DNA of 46,403 nucleotides from HGM04593 sp045533955 (GCA_045533955.1 JAZSIU010000090.1:1-46403); one strand, 5' to 3'; positions 24,952-34,263 are shown, counted from the stretch's first letter. The notes: generated by a model not told the origin, from the sequence alone. Program-made: numbers and translations.

Positions 24952-25656
24952 TTAGAAAATTATTCCCACCGAGAAGCTCAGAAGATTGTCGCTGCGTCGC
25001 GAGTGGAATTTTTCGCCGCTCTTTTTCGAGACAATGCCATCGGAATTTTTGCTTAGTCCAAAGTCGTAGATAAAATCGAAACAGAAATTCGAGATTTTTA
25101 CTCCCAATCCAATCTCCCAATAATAGACAATGGGTTGCAGCTTCTCCTCGAGGTGCGTGTGTTTAAAGTGTTTAAACTCTTGCTTATCGTGCGCCGTAAA
25201 GACAAATTTTGCCTTTGGGCCGGTAAAGACGCTCATTCCATAAGGGCCGCTGTTGACAAACTCATAACCCACGAGCAGAGGTATCTGTATGCAATAGCTG
25301 GTGAGCTTGTATTGTGGCTTCGGGGCGTCGTCGGGGGTGGTGGCGCCGCCCGGTTGTATCTCTTTAAACTCGAAATTGTGGCGCGTAAGGCTCAGCGTCC
25401 CCTCGGTTTGTAGGTAGAAGCGATTTTTGCTTATGCGCACAAAGGGGCTCACCGAGTAGCCTATCTTGTTGCTTTGTATCACACGGTCGTCATATTCGTA
25501 ACCGTCAATCTTGAAATTGGTGCTGTTGTAGGTGGCTGCGTGGAATCCCACTTTCAGACCGCCGTTGAAACGCACCTTGTTACTAGTCTCTTGTGCTTGA
25601 GCTGCGAGCGCAAGCATAAGGATTATTATTGTGGTTGTTATATGACGCGCAGGCAT
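24952..25656 (-). CDS. PorT-like outer-membrane beta-barrel protein
   Basis: The 234-residue protein has a signal peptide (1-21, ending AAQAQ) and repeating amphipathic strands such as GGLKVGFHAATY, YSVSPFVRISKNRFYLQTEGTL and YYWEIGLGVKI, ending in the aromatic FSVGIIF typical of outer-membrane barrels. This fits the PorT/outer-membrane beta-barrel family common in Bacteroidetes; the true PorT works in type IX secretion, but this copy cannot be assigned that role. It starts 2 nt after the flavin reductase stop and ends the pyrB-pyrI operon, an odd place for a surface protein. Confidence 0.75.
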   Translation of the reverse strand: MPARHITTTIIILMLALAAQAQETSNKVRFNGGLKVGFHAATYNSTNFKIDGYEYDDRVIQSNKIGYSVSPFVRISKNRFYLQTEGTLSLTRHNFEFKEIQPGGATTPDDAPKPQYKLTSYCIQIPLLVGYEFVNSGPYGMSVFTGPKAKFVFTAHDKQEFKHFKHTHLEEKLQPIVYYWEIGLGVKISNFCFDFIYDFGLSKNSDGIVSKKSGEKFHSRRSDNLLSFSVGIIF

Positions 25657-25658
25657 TG

Positions 25659-26234
25659 TTATCTCTTTTTAGTCTCTTTTTTTACGCTCCAGCCGAATTT
25701 ACCGATAAACTCACCCAAATGGAAATATTTTCCGTGAGTATAGACCAGAGGGTCGGCTGCTGATAAGTCCCACTCGCCCGTCTCGGCGTTGAGCAGACGG
25801 TCGTCGGCTTGTACGTTGACAACCTCGGCCAAGAACATATCGTGCGAGCCAAGCGGGATTATCTGCTTTACGCGGCACTCTATGCTTAGGGGCGATTCGA
25901 CTATTATAGGGGCTTTTATTATGGTCGAGGGACCGTAGGTGAGCCCTGTCTCTTTGGCCTTGTCGTAGTCCTTGCCCGAGCGTACTCCGCACCAGTCGGT
26001 GGCGCGTGCCATTTCGGCTGTTGTGAGGTTTATGACAAACTCGCCCGTTTGGCGTATTATGGGGTACGAGTGGCGCTCGGGGCGCACCGAAATATAGCAC
26101 ATTGCGGGGTTGGTGCACACGGTTCCCACCCACGATACGGTGAACATATTGTAATTTTCGGGGCTCTCGCCACAGCTTATGAGCACAGCGGGCAGGGGGT
26201 ATATCATTGTCCCCGGCTTCCAATTTAGTTTCAT
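25659..26234 (-). CDS. Flavin reductase-like (FMN-binding split barrel) protein
   Basis: I start at the ATG at 26234 (191 residues); the frame is open 54 nt further into pyrI but MKLNWKPGT is the usual family start. The sequence PAVLISCGESPENYNMFTVSW, where NMFTVSW meets the isoalloxazine region, and GEFVINLTT are characteristic of the flavin reductase domain family that binds FMN. The partner or substrate is unknown. It begins 2 nt past the pyrI stop and is followed 2 nt later by the barrel gene, so it is translated from the pyrimidine operon mRNA. Confidence 0.82.
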   Translation of the reverse strand: MKLNWKPGTMIYPLPAVLISCGESPENYNMFTVSWVGTVCTNPAMCYISVRPERHSYPIIRQTGEFVINLTTAEMARATDWCGVRSGKDYDKAKETGLTYGPSTIIKAPIIVESPLSIECRVKQIIPLGSHDMFLAEVVNVQADDRLLNAETGEWDLSAADPLVYTHGKYFHLGEFIGKFGWSVKKETKKR

Positions 26235-26236
26235 TC

Positions 26237-26698
26237 TTATAGTAATTCTATATCTTTTACGTTCTTCTCTTTCTCGCAGTAGTGGCATTTAAGGGTGCCT
26301 TCGTTGCGATTGACAATATGGAATAGTGTGGGCATTGGTTCGTTATTTGTGATGCAGTTGGGGTTGCTGCATTTGACAATGTTACACAGATTGTCGGGCA
26401 TACGAACCTCGCGCTTCTCTACAACCTTGTAGTCGTGGATAATGTTCAGCACTACATTGGGGGCAACTAGGGAGATTCTGTTCACTTCGTCGTCGGTGAA
26501 GAATTTGTCGGCAACTTTTATGAGGCCTTTCTTGCCTAATTTTTTGCTGTTGAGATTGTAGCCGATTGTTACGTTACTCTCCATCTCGGGTATGTTCAAC
26601 AGGTTTACTACGGCGAATAGTTTATCGGCCGGAATGTGGTCGATTACTGTTCCATTGCACAGTGCCGTTACCTGCATTGCTGTCTTATTGTCTTTCAT
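26237..26698 (-). CDS. pyrI: Aspartate carbamoyltransferase regulatory subunit
   Basis: PyrI binds CTP or ATP and sets the allosteric state of aspartate carbamoyltransferase. The 153-residue protein has the N-terminal nucleotide-binding domain (NGTVIDHIPADKL) and the C-terminal zinc site CSNPNC...CHYC that contacts PyrB. It follows pyrB by 12 nt. Its presence implies a feedback-regulated class B-type dodecameric enzyme. Confidence 0.97.
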   Translation of the reverse strand: MKDNKTAMQVTALCNGTVIDHIPADKLFAVVNLLNIPEMESNVTIGYNLNSKKLGKKGLIKVADKFFTDDEVNRISLVAPNVVLNIIHDYKVVEKREVRMPDNLCNIVKCSNPNCITNNEPMPTLFHIVNRNEGTLKCHYCEKEKNVKDIELL

Positions 26699-26710
26699 TG
26701 TTGCTGCTTT

Positions 26711-27625
26711 TTAGATGTTAATTCCTAATACATCGCAAATGAGTGCCTCGCGCACGTAGAGGCCGTTTTGTGCCTGCCGGAAATAGTAGGCCTTGGGGTT
26801 GTCATCTACGTCGTAGGCAATCTCTGTTACGCGGGGCAGAGGGTGCAGAATGCGCAGATTCTCTTTGCTCTCGGCGAGCATTGCGTTTGTCAGACGATAG
26901 CAGTTCTTTACCTTCTCGTACTCCATAAGGTCGCTGAAGCGCTCGCGTTGTACGCGTGTCATATATATAATGTCGGCGCTTGCAATGACCTCTTCGTTAA
27001 ACTCGGTTGTCTCGGTAAAGGGAATGTTGTTCTCGCGGCAGAAGAGGCGATACTCTTCGGGCATCTGAAGCTCCTGCGGCGCTATAAAATGGAATGTGGG
27101 CTTAAAATGCCTCATTGCGTGCAGAAGCGAGTGAACCGTGCGGCCGTATTTTAGGTCGCCCACAAGGTGAATGTGCAGATTCTCGAGCGTGCCCTGTGTC
27201 TTTAGAATGGAGTAGAGGTCGAGCATTGTCTGCGAAGGGTGCTGATTGGCTCCGTCGCCTGCATTTATCACGGGTACGGGCGAAATTTCGCTTGCATATC
27301 GGGCTGCTCCTTCGAGGCGGTGGCGCATTACTATAAGGTCGGCATAATTGGACACCATCATAATTGTGTCCTTTAGTGTCTCGCCCTTGCTTGCCGAGCT
27401 TGTGGCTGCATCGCTGAATCCAATGACGCGGGCGCCCAGACGCATAGCTGCAGTCTCGAAACTGAGGCGTGTGCGGGTCGAGGGCTCGAAAAACAGCGAA
27501 CCGATGACCTTACCTGCGAGAATATCGCGATTGGGATTCTGCTCGAATTTCTCGGCCATTTGAAGCAATTGAAGAATCTTCTCGCGCGACAAGTCGTTGA
27601 TTGATACTAAACTTCTCTTTTCCAT
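26711..27625 (-). CDS. pyrB: Aspartate carbamoyltransferase catalytic subunit
   Basis: PyrB joins carbamoyl phosphate and aspartate in the first committed step of pyrimidine synthesis. The 304-residue protein has the carbamoyl phosphate loop FEPSTRTRLSFE (about 53-64), the SSxxKGE loop (SSASKGETLKD), HPSQTMLDL, and the aspartate-binding HPLPR near the C-terminus. It heads the operon pyrB-pyrI-flavin reductase-barrel protein. The 299-bp gap upstream shows only a weak -7 candidate on its strand (TACCTTTA near 27667) and no attenuator that I recognise. Confidence 0.98.
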   Translation of the reverse strand: MEKRSLVSINDLSREKILQLLQMAEKFEQNPNRDILAGKVIGSLFFEPSTRTRLSFETAAMRLGARVIGFSDAATSSASKGETLKDTIMMVSNYADLIVMRHRLEGAARYASEISPVPVINAGDGANQHPSQTMLDLYSILKTQGTLENLHIHLVGDLKYGRTVHSLLHAMRHFKPTFHFIAPQELQMPEEYRLFCRENNIPFTETTEFNEEVIASADIIYMTRVQRERFSDLMEYEKVKNCYRLTNAMLAESKENLRILHPLPRVTEIAYDVDDNPKAYYFRQAQNGLYVREALICDVLGINI

Positions 27626-27834
27626 ATTGAGTGGTTTACATTGTGTAACAGAATATTTTCCCGTAAAGGTATATAAAATATCTAAATGTCGAGCGAATAA
27701 ACGGGCTTATTTGCATATTTTTTTATCATCGTCGCGGCTGTGGCAATGAGGCTCGCCATTGCCGCGCTGTAAGTTTTATTTGACGATAGCTTTTTTTAGT
27801 CAATGGGGCATTATTATAATTGGATTTTTATTAT

Positions 27835-27842
27835 TAACTTTG
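27835..27842 (+). promoter_or_regulatory. Promoter -7 box of the penicillin-binding protein gene
   Basis: TAACTTTG matches TAnnTTTG and lies 82 nt before the start codon; no clear -33 element. The rest of the divergent gap 27626-27924 is AT-rich and shows no gene. Confidence 0.45.
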
Positions 27843-27924
27843 CATTGTAAATTGCTGTATCTGCGCCGATGCGTAAACATATATGGCACCAATATTTATA
27901 ATTGATAATTCGCGACAATAATTT

Positions 27925-30306
27925 ATGGTGAAAAAGATATTGATAGCACTGTGGGTGCTGCTCTTAGGCGGAATATTAGCTGTAATTCTTACATTCTTTG
28001 CCATTGCGAGAGGGTGGATAGGTTATATGCCCGATATGTCCGAGCTCGAGAATCCATCGTATAAATATGCGGCGCAGGTGCTCTCGGCCGACGGAAAGGT
28101 GATGGGCACGTGGTCGTACAGCAAGGAGAATCGCACCCTTGTCGAGTACGAGGAAATCTCACCCAATCTTATAAAAGCGCTCATAGCAACCGAAGATGTG
28201 CGCTTCAGCGAGCACTCGGGAATTGATGCACGAGCCCTTCTGCGCGCAATCATCAAGCGCGGAATTTTGCGTCAAGAGAGTGCCGGTGGCGGTAGTACAA
28301 TCACCCAGCAGCTTGCAAAATTGCTCTACACGCAGGTTACCGCCGAGAACGAAATGGAGCGTATGATGCAAAAACCCATCGAGTGGGTAATTGCCGTGCA
28401 ATTGGAACGTCGCTATACAAAAGAGGAAATAATAACAATGTATCTGAATAAATACGATTTTGGATACAATGCAGTGGGAATACGCAGTGCAGCACAGATA
28501 TATTTCGGAAAATTGCCCAAAGACCTCAACGTGCAAGAGGCTGCAATGCTCGTGGGAATGTGCAAAAACTCCTCATTGTACAACCCTCGTCGTCGTCCCG
28601 AAAAGACAAAAATGCGTCGTAACGTAGTCTTTGGGCAGATGGCGAAGGCCGGCTACATCACCGAGGCCGAGGCCGACAGCCTCGGACAGACCGAGTTGAG
28701 GCTCAATTTCCACTCGGCCGACCATAAAGCAGGCCCCGCACCCTATTTTCGCGAGTATCTGCGCCTTATGATGACCGCCAAGAAACCCGATAAAAAGAAT
28801 TATCGCGGCTGGGAGATGCAGAAATTCTACGAGGATTCGCTCGATTGGGAGAATAATCCGCTCTTTGGTTGGTGCAACAAAAATAAAAAAGCCGATGGCA
28901 CAAACTACAACCTTTATACCGACGGACTGAAAATCTACACAACCATCGACTCGCGTATGCAGCAGTACCTCGAGGAGGCCGTGAAAGAGCACGTTGCCGA
29001 CTATCTGCAACCACGATTCTTCAAGGCCAAAAAGGGGCAAAAAACCGCCCCCTTTACCGACGAACTCACCGTCGATGAGGTTGATAAGATTATGGAGCGC
29101 GCAATGCGTCAGAGCGACCGCTATCGAATAATGAAAAAGAACGGCGCCACCGACGAAGAGATACGCACAGCCTTCAACACAAAGGAGAGTATGCAGGTCT
29201 TCAGCTACAATGGCACAATAGACACAGTGATGACCCCTATGGACTCGCTCAAATACTACAAATATTTCCTCAGAACGGGCGTTGTGTCGATGGATCCCCA
29301 CACAGGCGAGGTTAAGGCCTACGTTGGTGGCACAAACTACTACAATTTCAAATATGATATGGCATTTACCGGCCGTCGTCAGGTAGGTTCGACCATAAAG
29401 CCTTACCTATACTCGTTGGCGATGGAAAATGGCTTTACGCCCTGCGACGAGACGCGCAACGTCGAGCAGACGCTGCTCACCGAGGATGGAAAAATATGGA
29501 GCCCCAAAAACACCTCAAAAGCACGCTACGGCGAGGTGGTAACGCTGCGCTGGGGCCTTGCAAACTCGAACAATTGGATTTCGGCCTATATAATGAGCAA
29601 GCTCAATCCCTATTCGTTTAAGAAACTGTTGCACCAATATGGACTGCGCAACAAGGAAATTGAGCCTACCCCGTCGCTGTGCTTGGGAGTGTGCGACGCC
29701 TCTGTGGGCGAAATGGTAAGCGCCTACACAGCCTTTGTAGGTAAGGGTATACGCACCTCACCGCTGCTCGTTACACGCATCGAGGATAATGTTGGAAACA
29801 CCGTTGCGACATTCACGGCGCAAAAGAACGAGGTAATAAGCGAAGAGAGCTCGTACAGAATGATTGAGATGCTGCGCGCCGTAATAAACGAGGGTACCGG
29901 CGGACGTCTGCGCCGAATATATAAATTAACAGCCGATATTGGCGGAAAAACAGGTACCACACAGAATAACTCCGACGGATGGTTTATGGGATTCACCCCG
30001 TCGCTGGTAACAGGCTGCTGGGTAGGTGGCGAGGAACGCGACATTCACTTCGACCGTATGAGCGACGGACAGGGAGCATCAATGGCGCTACCCATCTGGG
30101 GTATATATATGAATAAGGTGTATGCCGACAAGACACTGCCTTACTCGCAAGAGGAGCGCTTCGACATTCCCAAAGGGTGGGACCCCTGCTTGGGACAGAT
30201 TTTCACAATGACCGAGGAGGGCGACACGATAATGCTCAAAAGGGAGGATGTTCAGACACCGACCCCCTCAACCTCGTCAGGAGGCTTCGACGACCTTTTT
30301 CAATAA
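27925..30306 (+). CDS. Penicillin-binding protein 1A, bifunctional transglycosylase/transpeptidase
   Basis: This class A PBP polymerises and cross-links peptidoglycan at the outer face of the inner membrane. After a membrane anchor (about 4-27) comes the GT51 glycosyltransferase with catalytic glutamate in ATEDVRFSEHSGID (E90) and GGSTITQQLAK. The transpeptidase has STIK (serine near 489), SNN, and KTGTT (near 674). The 793-residue length is usual for PBP1A of this phylum. Next come kdsB and an M16-like gene on the same strand with short gaps. The C-terminal tail is a serine/threonine/proline-rich linker. Confidence 0.95.
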   Translation: MVKKILIALWVLLLGGILAVILTFFAIARGWIGYMPDMSELENPSYKYAAQVLSADGKVMGTWSYSKENRTLVEYEEISPNLIKALIATEDVRFSEHSGIDARALLRAIIKRGILRQESAGGGSTITQQLAKLLYTQVTAENEMERMMQKPIEWVIAVQLERRYTKEEIITMYLNKYDFGYNAVGIRSAAQIYFGKLPKDLNVQEAAMLVGMCKNSSLYNPRRRPEKTKMRRNVVFGQMAKAGYITEAEADSLGQTELRLNFHSADHKAGPAPYFREYLRLMMTAKKPDKKNYRGWEMQKFYEDSLDWENNPLFGWCNKNKKADGTNYNLYTDGLKIYTTIDSRMQQYLEEAVKEHVADYLQPRFFKAKKGQKTAPFTDELTVDEVDKIMERAMRQSDRYRIMKKNGATDEEIRTAFNTKESMQVFSYNGTIDTVMTPMDSLKYYKYFLRTGVVSMDPHTGEVKAYVGGTNYYNFKYDMAFTGRRQVGSTIKPYLYSLAMENGFTPCDETRNVEQTLLTEDGKIWSPKNTSKARYGEVVTLRWGLANSNNWISAYIMSKLNPYSFKKLLHQYGLRNKEIEPTPSLCLGVCDASVGEMVSAYTAFVGKGIRTSPLLVTRIEDNVGNTVATFTAQKNEVISEESSYRMIEMLRAVINEGTGGRLRRIYKLTADIGGKTGTTQNNSDGWFMGFTPSLVTGCWVGGEERDIHFDRMSDGQGASMALPIWGIYMNKVYADKTLPYSQEERFDIPKGWDPCLGQIFTMTEEGDTIMLKREDVQTPTPSTSSGGFDDLFQ

Positions 30307-30334
30307 AAAGAATATATTATTAAAAACAGATACT

Positions 30335-31102
30335 ATGAAATTTGCAGGAATTATCCCGGCTCGATACGCATCGACACGCTTCCCCGGAAAGCCTTTGGCT
30401 ATGCTCGGCGGAAAGACCGTGATACAGCGTGTCTATGAGCAGGTACAGGATTGTTTCGATACTCTTTATGTGGCAACCGACGACGAACGTATAGCCGAGT
30501 GCGTAAGAGGCTTCGGCGGAAAAGTTGTAATGACCTCCGAAGAGTGTAAAAACGGCACAGAGCGCTGCCTCGACGCCTATCGCAACCTTAATCTCGATTG
30601 CGACGTAATTGTAAATATTCAAGGCGACGAACCCTTTATTCAGCGCAAACAGGTCGAGGCACTTATGGCCTGCTTCGATTCTCCACAGACGGACATTGCA
30701 ACGCTTGTAAAGCCCTTCGAGAAGAGCGACGGCATAGAACGTCTCGAATGTCCCAACTCGCCCAAAGTAGTAATGGACATTAACGGCTTTGCAATGTATT
30801 TCAGCCGCTCGGTCATTCCCTATCTGCGCGGCGTCGAAAAGTCGCAGTGGCTCGAGGCCGAGACCTTCTACAAACATCTTGGAATATACGCCTATCGCAC
30901 CGAGGTTCTTGAGCGCATAACAACCCTTCCACAGACCACACTCGAGAAGGCCGAGTCGCTCGAACAGCTGCGCTGGCTCGAAAATGGCTATCGCATACGT
31001 GTGGGAATAACAGACATTGAGACAGTGGGTATTGACACCCCCGAAGACCTCGAGCGTGCCAAAGAATTTGCCGCATCAATAGGCCTCGATTGGAATAATT
31101 AA
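30335..31102 (+). CDS. kdsB: 3-deoxy-manno-octulosonate cytidylyltransferase
   Basis: KdsB activates KDO as CMP-KDO for the inner core of lipopolysaccharide. From the ATG at 30335 it has 255 residues, the family norm; the frame runs upstream into the PBP gene but that is not needed. Motifs: IIPARYASTRFPGKPL (CTP-binding N-terminus), YVATDDERI, NIQGDEPF, and the C-terminal GIDTPEDLERA. It is 28 nt after the PBP gene, which couples two envelope-building steps. Confidence 0.97.
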   Translation: MKFAGIIPARYASTRFPGKPLAMLGGKTVIQRVYEQVQDCFDTLYVATDDERIAECVRGFGGKVVMTSEECKNGTERCLDAYRNLNLDCDVIVNIQGDEPFIQRKQVEALMACFDSPQTDIATLVKPFEKSDGIERLECPNSPKVVMDINGFAMYFSRSVIPYLRGVEKSQWLEAETFYKHLGIYAYRTEVLERITTLPQTTLEKAESLEQLRWLENGYRIRVGITDIETVGIDTPEDLERAKEFAASIGLDWNN

Positions 31103-31105
31103 ATT

Positions 31106-32368
31106 ATGCCTCGCCCGCCGCTGATAAAACAGATGGAAAAACCCTGTTTGACAATGCCGCAAAAAACGGTGTTGTCAAACGGGGTACCCCTCTTTGTGAT
31201 AAAAGGCGGACGCGAGGATGTTCTGCGCATCGACATTCTGATAAGCGGCGGATACGGCGTACAGTCGCAGCCCTTGCAGGCGCTCTTTACAAACAGAATG
31301 TTGCGCGAGGGAACAGCCGATTACAGTGCCGAGGAGATATCGCGTATGCTCGACTATTATGGAGCGTGGATTGAAATGTACTCGCTGCAAAATTGCAACA
31401 GAATAACCCTCTACACTTTGGGGCGCCATCTGTGCCCGATGCTCAATGTGCTGGAGTCGATGCTCAAGCGCCCCACATTCCCGCAAAGTAATTTAGAGAC
31501 AATAAGAGCCAATAACAAGGCATTTTACCACATAAACAGCCGTAAGGTAGATGTTGTCGCACAGCGTTATTTCGAGCAGTCGCTCTGGGGCGAAGGGCAT
31601 CCGCTGGGGCATATTGTTGCAGCCGAAGATTACGATGCAATAGAGCGCGAGGCGTTGCTGCGGTATCACAAGAGCGTCTATGGCTCGGCGACAATGGCCT
31701 TTTTTCTCTCGGGCAACGTTGACGAAAAGAGTATCGCCGCAATAGAGAACCGATTCGCCGGCGAGTGGGGCTGTGCGAGCCTTCCCACCGTGCAGATAGA
31801 TGCCCCCCGACCAATCCCCGGGAGCCGAAAGATTAAGCTCGAGGGTGTGCTTCAGAGTGGCATCAGAGTGGGGTGTATGGCAATGGGTGCATCGCACCCC
31901 GATTTTCACCGTTTCCGCTTTTTGACAGTAATTTTGGGCGGATATTTCGGCAGCCGTCTTATGAGCAACATACGCGAAAGGAACGGTTACACCTATCACA
32001 TCGAGGCCGAGATTGACGCTTACGGCACACGCAATGCCTTTATGATAAGCACCGAGACGGATAATGAATATGTAGAGCCGCTGCTCCTTGAGGTTGACAA
32101 GGAACTCAGACGCCTGAGGGACGAAAATATCTCGGACAACGAGCTCGAGCTTGTTCGGAATTATACGTTGGGCGAGTTGTGCCGCGAGTACGAGGGAGTG
32201 CTTCCAAAAGCCGAAGTTTTTATAAGTCAGTGGCTCTCGGAGCAACCGTTCGAGGCCGTCAACGAATATCTCGACACCGTCTGCTCAGTTACAGCGCCCG
32301 AACTACGTTCGTTGGCACGCGAGTATCTGCGTCCCGAGCAGATGTCGCAGATTATAGTGGGAGTATAG
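31106..32368 (+). CDS. M16-family (insulinase-like) protein without the zinc-binding motif
   Basis: The 420-residue protein has the two-domain M16 fold: an N-terminal half (about 20-200) and a C-terminal half with RLMSNIRERNGYTYHIEAEID, where the arginine and tyrosine used for substrate binding are kept. The catalytic HxxEH signature is absent: the expected place reads QALFTNRMLREGTADYSAEE. It is therefore probably a non-catalytic partner or substrate-binding subunit, as MPP-alpha is to MPP-beta; no catalytic M16 partner is encoded in the window. No signal peptide is apparent. It starts 3 nt after kdsB. Confidence 0.8.
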   Translation: MPRPPLIKQMEKPCLTMPQKTVLSNGVPLFVIKGGREDVLRIDILISGGYGVQSQPLQALFTNRMLREGTADYSAEEISRMLDYYGAWIEMYSLQNCNRITLYTLGRHLCPMLNVLESMLKRPTFPQSNLETIRANNKAFYHINSRKVDVVAQRYFEQSLWGEGHPLGHIVAAEDYDAIEREALLRYHKSVYGSATMAFFLSGNVDEKSIAAIENRFAGEWGCASLPTVQIDAPRPIPGSRKIKLEGVLQSGIRVGCMAMGASHPDFHRFRFLTVILGGYFGSRLMSNIRERNGYTYHIEAEIDAYGTRNAFMISTETDNEYVEPLLLEVDKELRRLRDENISDNELELVRNYTLGELCREYEGVLPKAEVFISQWLSEQPFEAVNEYLDTVCSVTAPELRSLAREYLRPEQMSQIIVGV

Positions 32369-32398
32369 CCTCTGTTCGCAGCATTTAATTGCAGAGTG

Positions 32399-32438
32399 AG
32401 AAGTCTCAATGGCACCTCCGATTCTCTCCGAGGCTTCT
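32399..32438 (+). terminator. Weak hairpin after the M16-like gene
   Basis: AGAAGTCTC pairs with GAGGCTTCT (one G-T pair) around a 22-nt loop, with an A-run rather than a T-run after it. It is only a tentative 3' end signal in the 343-bp gap 32369-32711. Confidence 0.3.
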
Positions 32439-32579
32439 TGAAAAAAACATCCTTGCCCGGTGGCGTCGTCCGATGTTATAATCTTGTTTCTTCTTCCCTG
32501 AAATTGTGATGGAATATATCTGAACCGCCCCGGAAAAACAAAAAGAATTATAATCGAACCTTTAATTTGTCCTGTTTTT

Positions 32580-32611
32580 TTTGCCTTTTATAAGGTAACT
32601 TATTATCTTTG
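32580..32611 (+). promoter_or_regulatory. Promoter of the MORN-yhcH-glgB run
   Basis: TTTG (32580-32583), 20 nt, then TATCTTTG (32604-32611): a full match to the Bacteroidetes housekeeping consensus, about 100 nt before the MORN gene. Confidence 0.75.
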
Positions 32612-32711
32612 TCGTGAACGACGAAGATATTCTGCACACGCTCGCGTGCAGATGTAAAAAAAGTGTGCCGCAGCCATTCGGCCCACACAAGCATACAATT
32701 AAAGGATAAAA

Positions 32712-34238
32712 ATGAGACTGAATATATATACACTTCTGTTTTTTTCTCTCTTAGCAGGAACAGCCTCGGCCGCCGTGCACGTCGAAACGCGTGTCCCACA
32801 GCACTGCAATGCCTCTTTAACAACCAATTCTCACGAAAATAACGACAAAGACCCTCAGAGCGAAAAGTCGATACGCCTGAAAGATGGCTCGTACTATATT
32901 GGCCGGGTTAAGGGCAAACTCCCGCACGGAAAAGGAAAATTGATATTCACAAACGGCGATATTTTTGAAGGAACATTTGTCGATGGCCGCATCGAGGGTG
33001 CGGGAAAATTCCGTAGCAGCGGCAACGTCTACGAAGGCATCTTCAGCGACGAGCGCCACGCCACGCAAGGCCTTGCCAAAGTAATCGTCGAGGCCGATTC
33101 CAAATTTAAGCTCGTCTCTCAAGGAAAAGTATCTGATGAGACGGCGCAACCGGCAAAAAAAGAGAATATCGTACGCTCCATACGTCTCAAGGACGGTTCG
33201 ACTTATATTGGCGAGTTAAAGGGCAAACGTCCGCACGGCGAGGGCAAAATGACCTTCCCCAACGGCGACACATACGAAGGCACATTCGTAAAGGGCAAAA
33301 TGCAAGGAAAGGGAAAATACCGCTTCCAAGATGGCGAGACATACGAGGGCGATTTTCTTGATGGCCGACAGCACGGCAAAGGCATCTACCATTTTAGCGA
33401 CGGAAAATGTTACGACGGCAATTGGCAGGCCGACTATCAGCAGGGCTACGGCAAGATGACCTATCCCAACGGCGACGTCTATGTAGGCTCTTGGGTTGAG
33501 GACAAGCGCGAAGGCGCAGGCAGTTATTTTTATGCCGACGGAGCATCGTATGTTGGTGAGTGGAAAAACGACATTCACGAAGGCCTCGGAACATTCATCT
33601 GGAGCGACAACAGCAAATACATAGGCGAGTGGAAAAACAATCTGCGCGATGGTCGTGGAACATACACATTCGCCGGCGGCGACATCTACGAGGGCGATTG
33701 GAAAAATGACATCCGCCACGGACAAGGCAAATATACCTTTGTAGGCGGCGACACATACGAAGGCGGCTACGAAGGTGGCGAATGGCACGGACAAGGCGAG
33801 TACAAGAGCGTCTCGGGCGCATCGTACAAAGGCGCATTTGTGAAAGGACGTCGCCACGGCCGCGGGACAATGATATTCGAGAATGGCGCAATATACGTCG
33901 GTGATTGGAAAGACGACCTTCGCCACGGTCGCGGAAAATATACGTGGGCCAACGGCGATATTTACGAAGGCGATTGGAAAAACGACAAAATGAACGGAGC
34001 AGGCGTGCTGCGCCTCGCCAGCGGCCTTAAATACAACGGCGGCTACGAAGACGGCAGCGAGCACGGCGCAGGAGTAGCCGTCGACGAGAATGGTTACCGC
34101 TACGAAGGAACATTCGTCGAGGGACAGCGACACGGGCATTTTGTGGTAAAAGACAGCATCGGCAACATCGTGCGCGAGTGCGAATACAACCTTGGACAAC
34201 AAGTAAACAAACAAACAGACAAAAAAAAGAAAAAATAA
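32712..34238 (+). CDS. Secreted MORN-repeat protein
   Basis: A 508-residue protein with a signal peptide (about 1-20, ending TASA) and about 17 MORN repeats of exactly 23 residues, for example TYEGDFLDGRQHGKGIYHF and IYEGDWKNDIRHGQGKYTF. Repeats 1-3 and 4-17 are separated by a spacer of some 40 residues, and each block begins with the same SIRLKDGS lead-in. MORN arrays form an extended beta-sheet and bind lipids or partner proteins; here the location would be periplasmic or surface. A lysine tail ends it. It is followed 25 nt later by the YhcH-like gene and then glgB. Specific function unknown. Confidence 0.88.
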   Translation: MRLNIYTLLFFSLLAGTASAAVHVETRVPQHCNASLTTNSHENNDKDPQSEKSIRLKDGSYYIGRVKGKLPHGKGKLIFTNGDIFEGTFVDGRIEGAGKFRSSGNVYEGIFSDERHATQGLAKVIVEADSKFKLVSQGKVSDETAQPAKKENIVRSIRLKDGSTYIGELKGKRPHGEGKMTFPNGDTYEGTFVKGKMQGKGKYRFQDGETYEGDFLDGRQHGKGIYHFSDGKCYDGNWQADYQQGYGKMTYPNGDVYVGSWVEDKREGAGSYFYADGASYVGEWKNDIHEGLGTFIWSDNSKYIGEWKNNLRDGRGTYTFAGGDIYEGDWKNDIRHGQGKYTFVGGDTYEGGYEGGEWHGQGEYKSVSGASYKGAFVKGRRHGRGTMIFENGAIYVGDWKDDLRHGRGKYTWANGDIYEGDWKNDKMNGAGVLRLASGLKYNGGYEDGSEHGAGVAVDENGYRYEGTFVEGQRHGHFVVKDSIGNIVRECEYNLGQQVNKQTDKKKKK

Positions 34239-34263
34239 AAACTAACCTAAAATAGACAGAAAA

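Noticed and set aside
23507..25120. Long minus-strand open frame (537 codons) opposite glyA
   Set aside because: Fully explained as the complement of glyA; it even runs through the terminator after glyA.
32900..34150. Regular 69-bp DNA repeats, considered as CRISPR or tandem satellite
   Set aside because: Repeats are in frame, diverged and encode MORN units; there are no unique spacers between identical repeats.
33216..34214. Minus-strand open frame of 332 codons opposite the MORN gene
   Set aside because: A by-product of the 69-bp repeats of the MORN gene; valine/alanine-rich repetitive translation without motifs.
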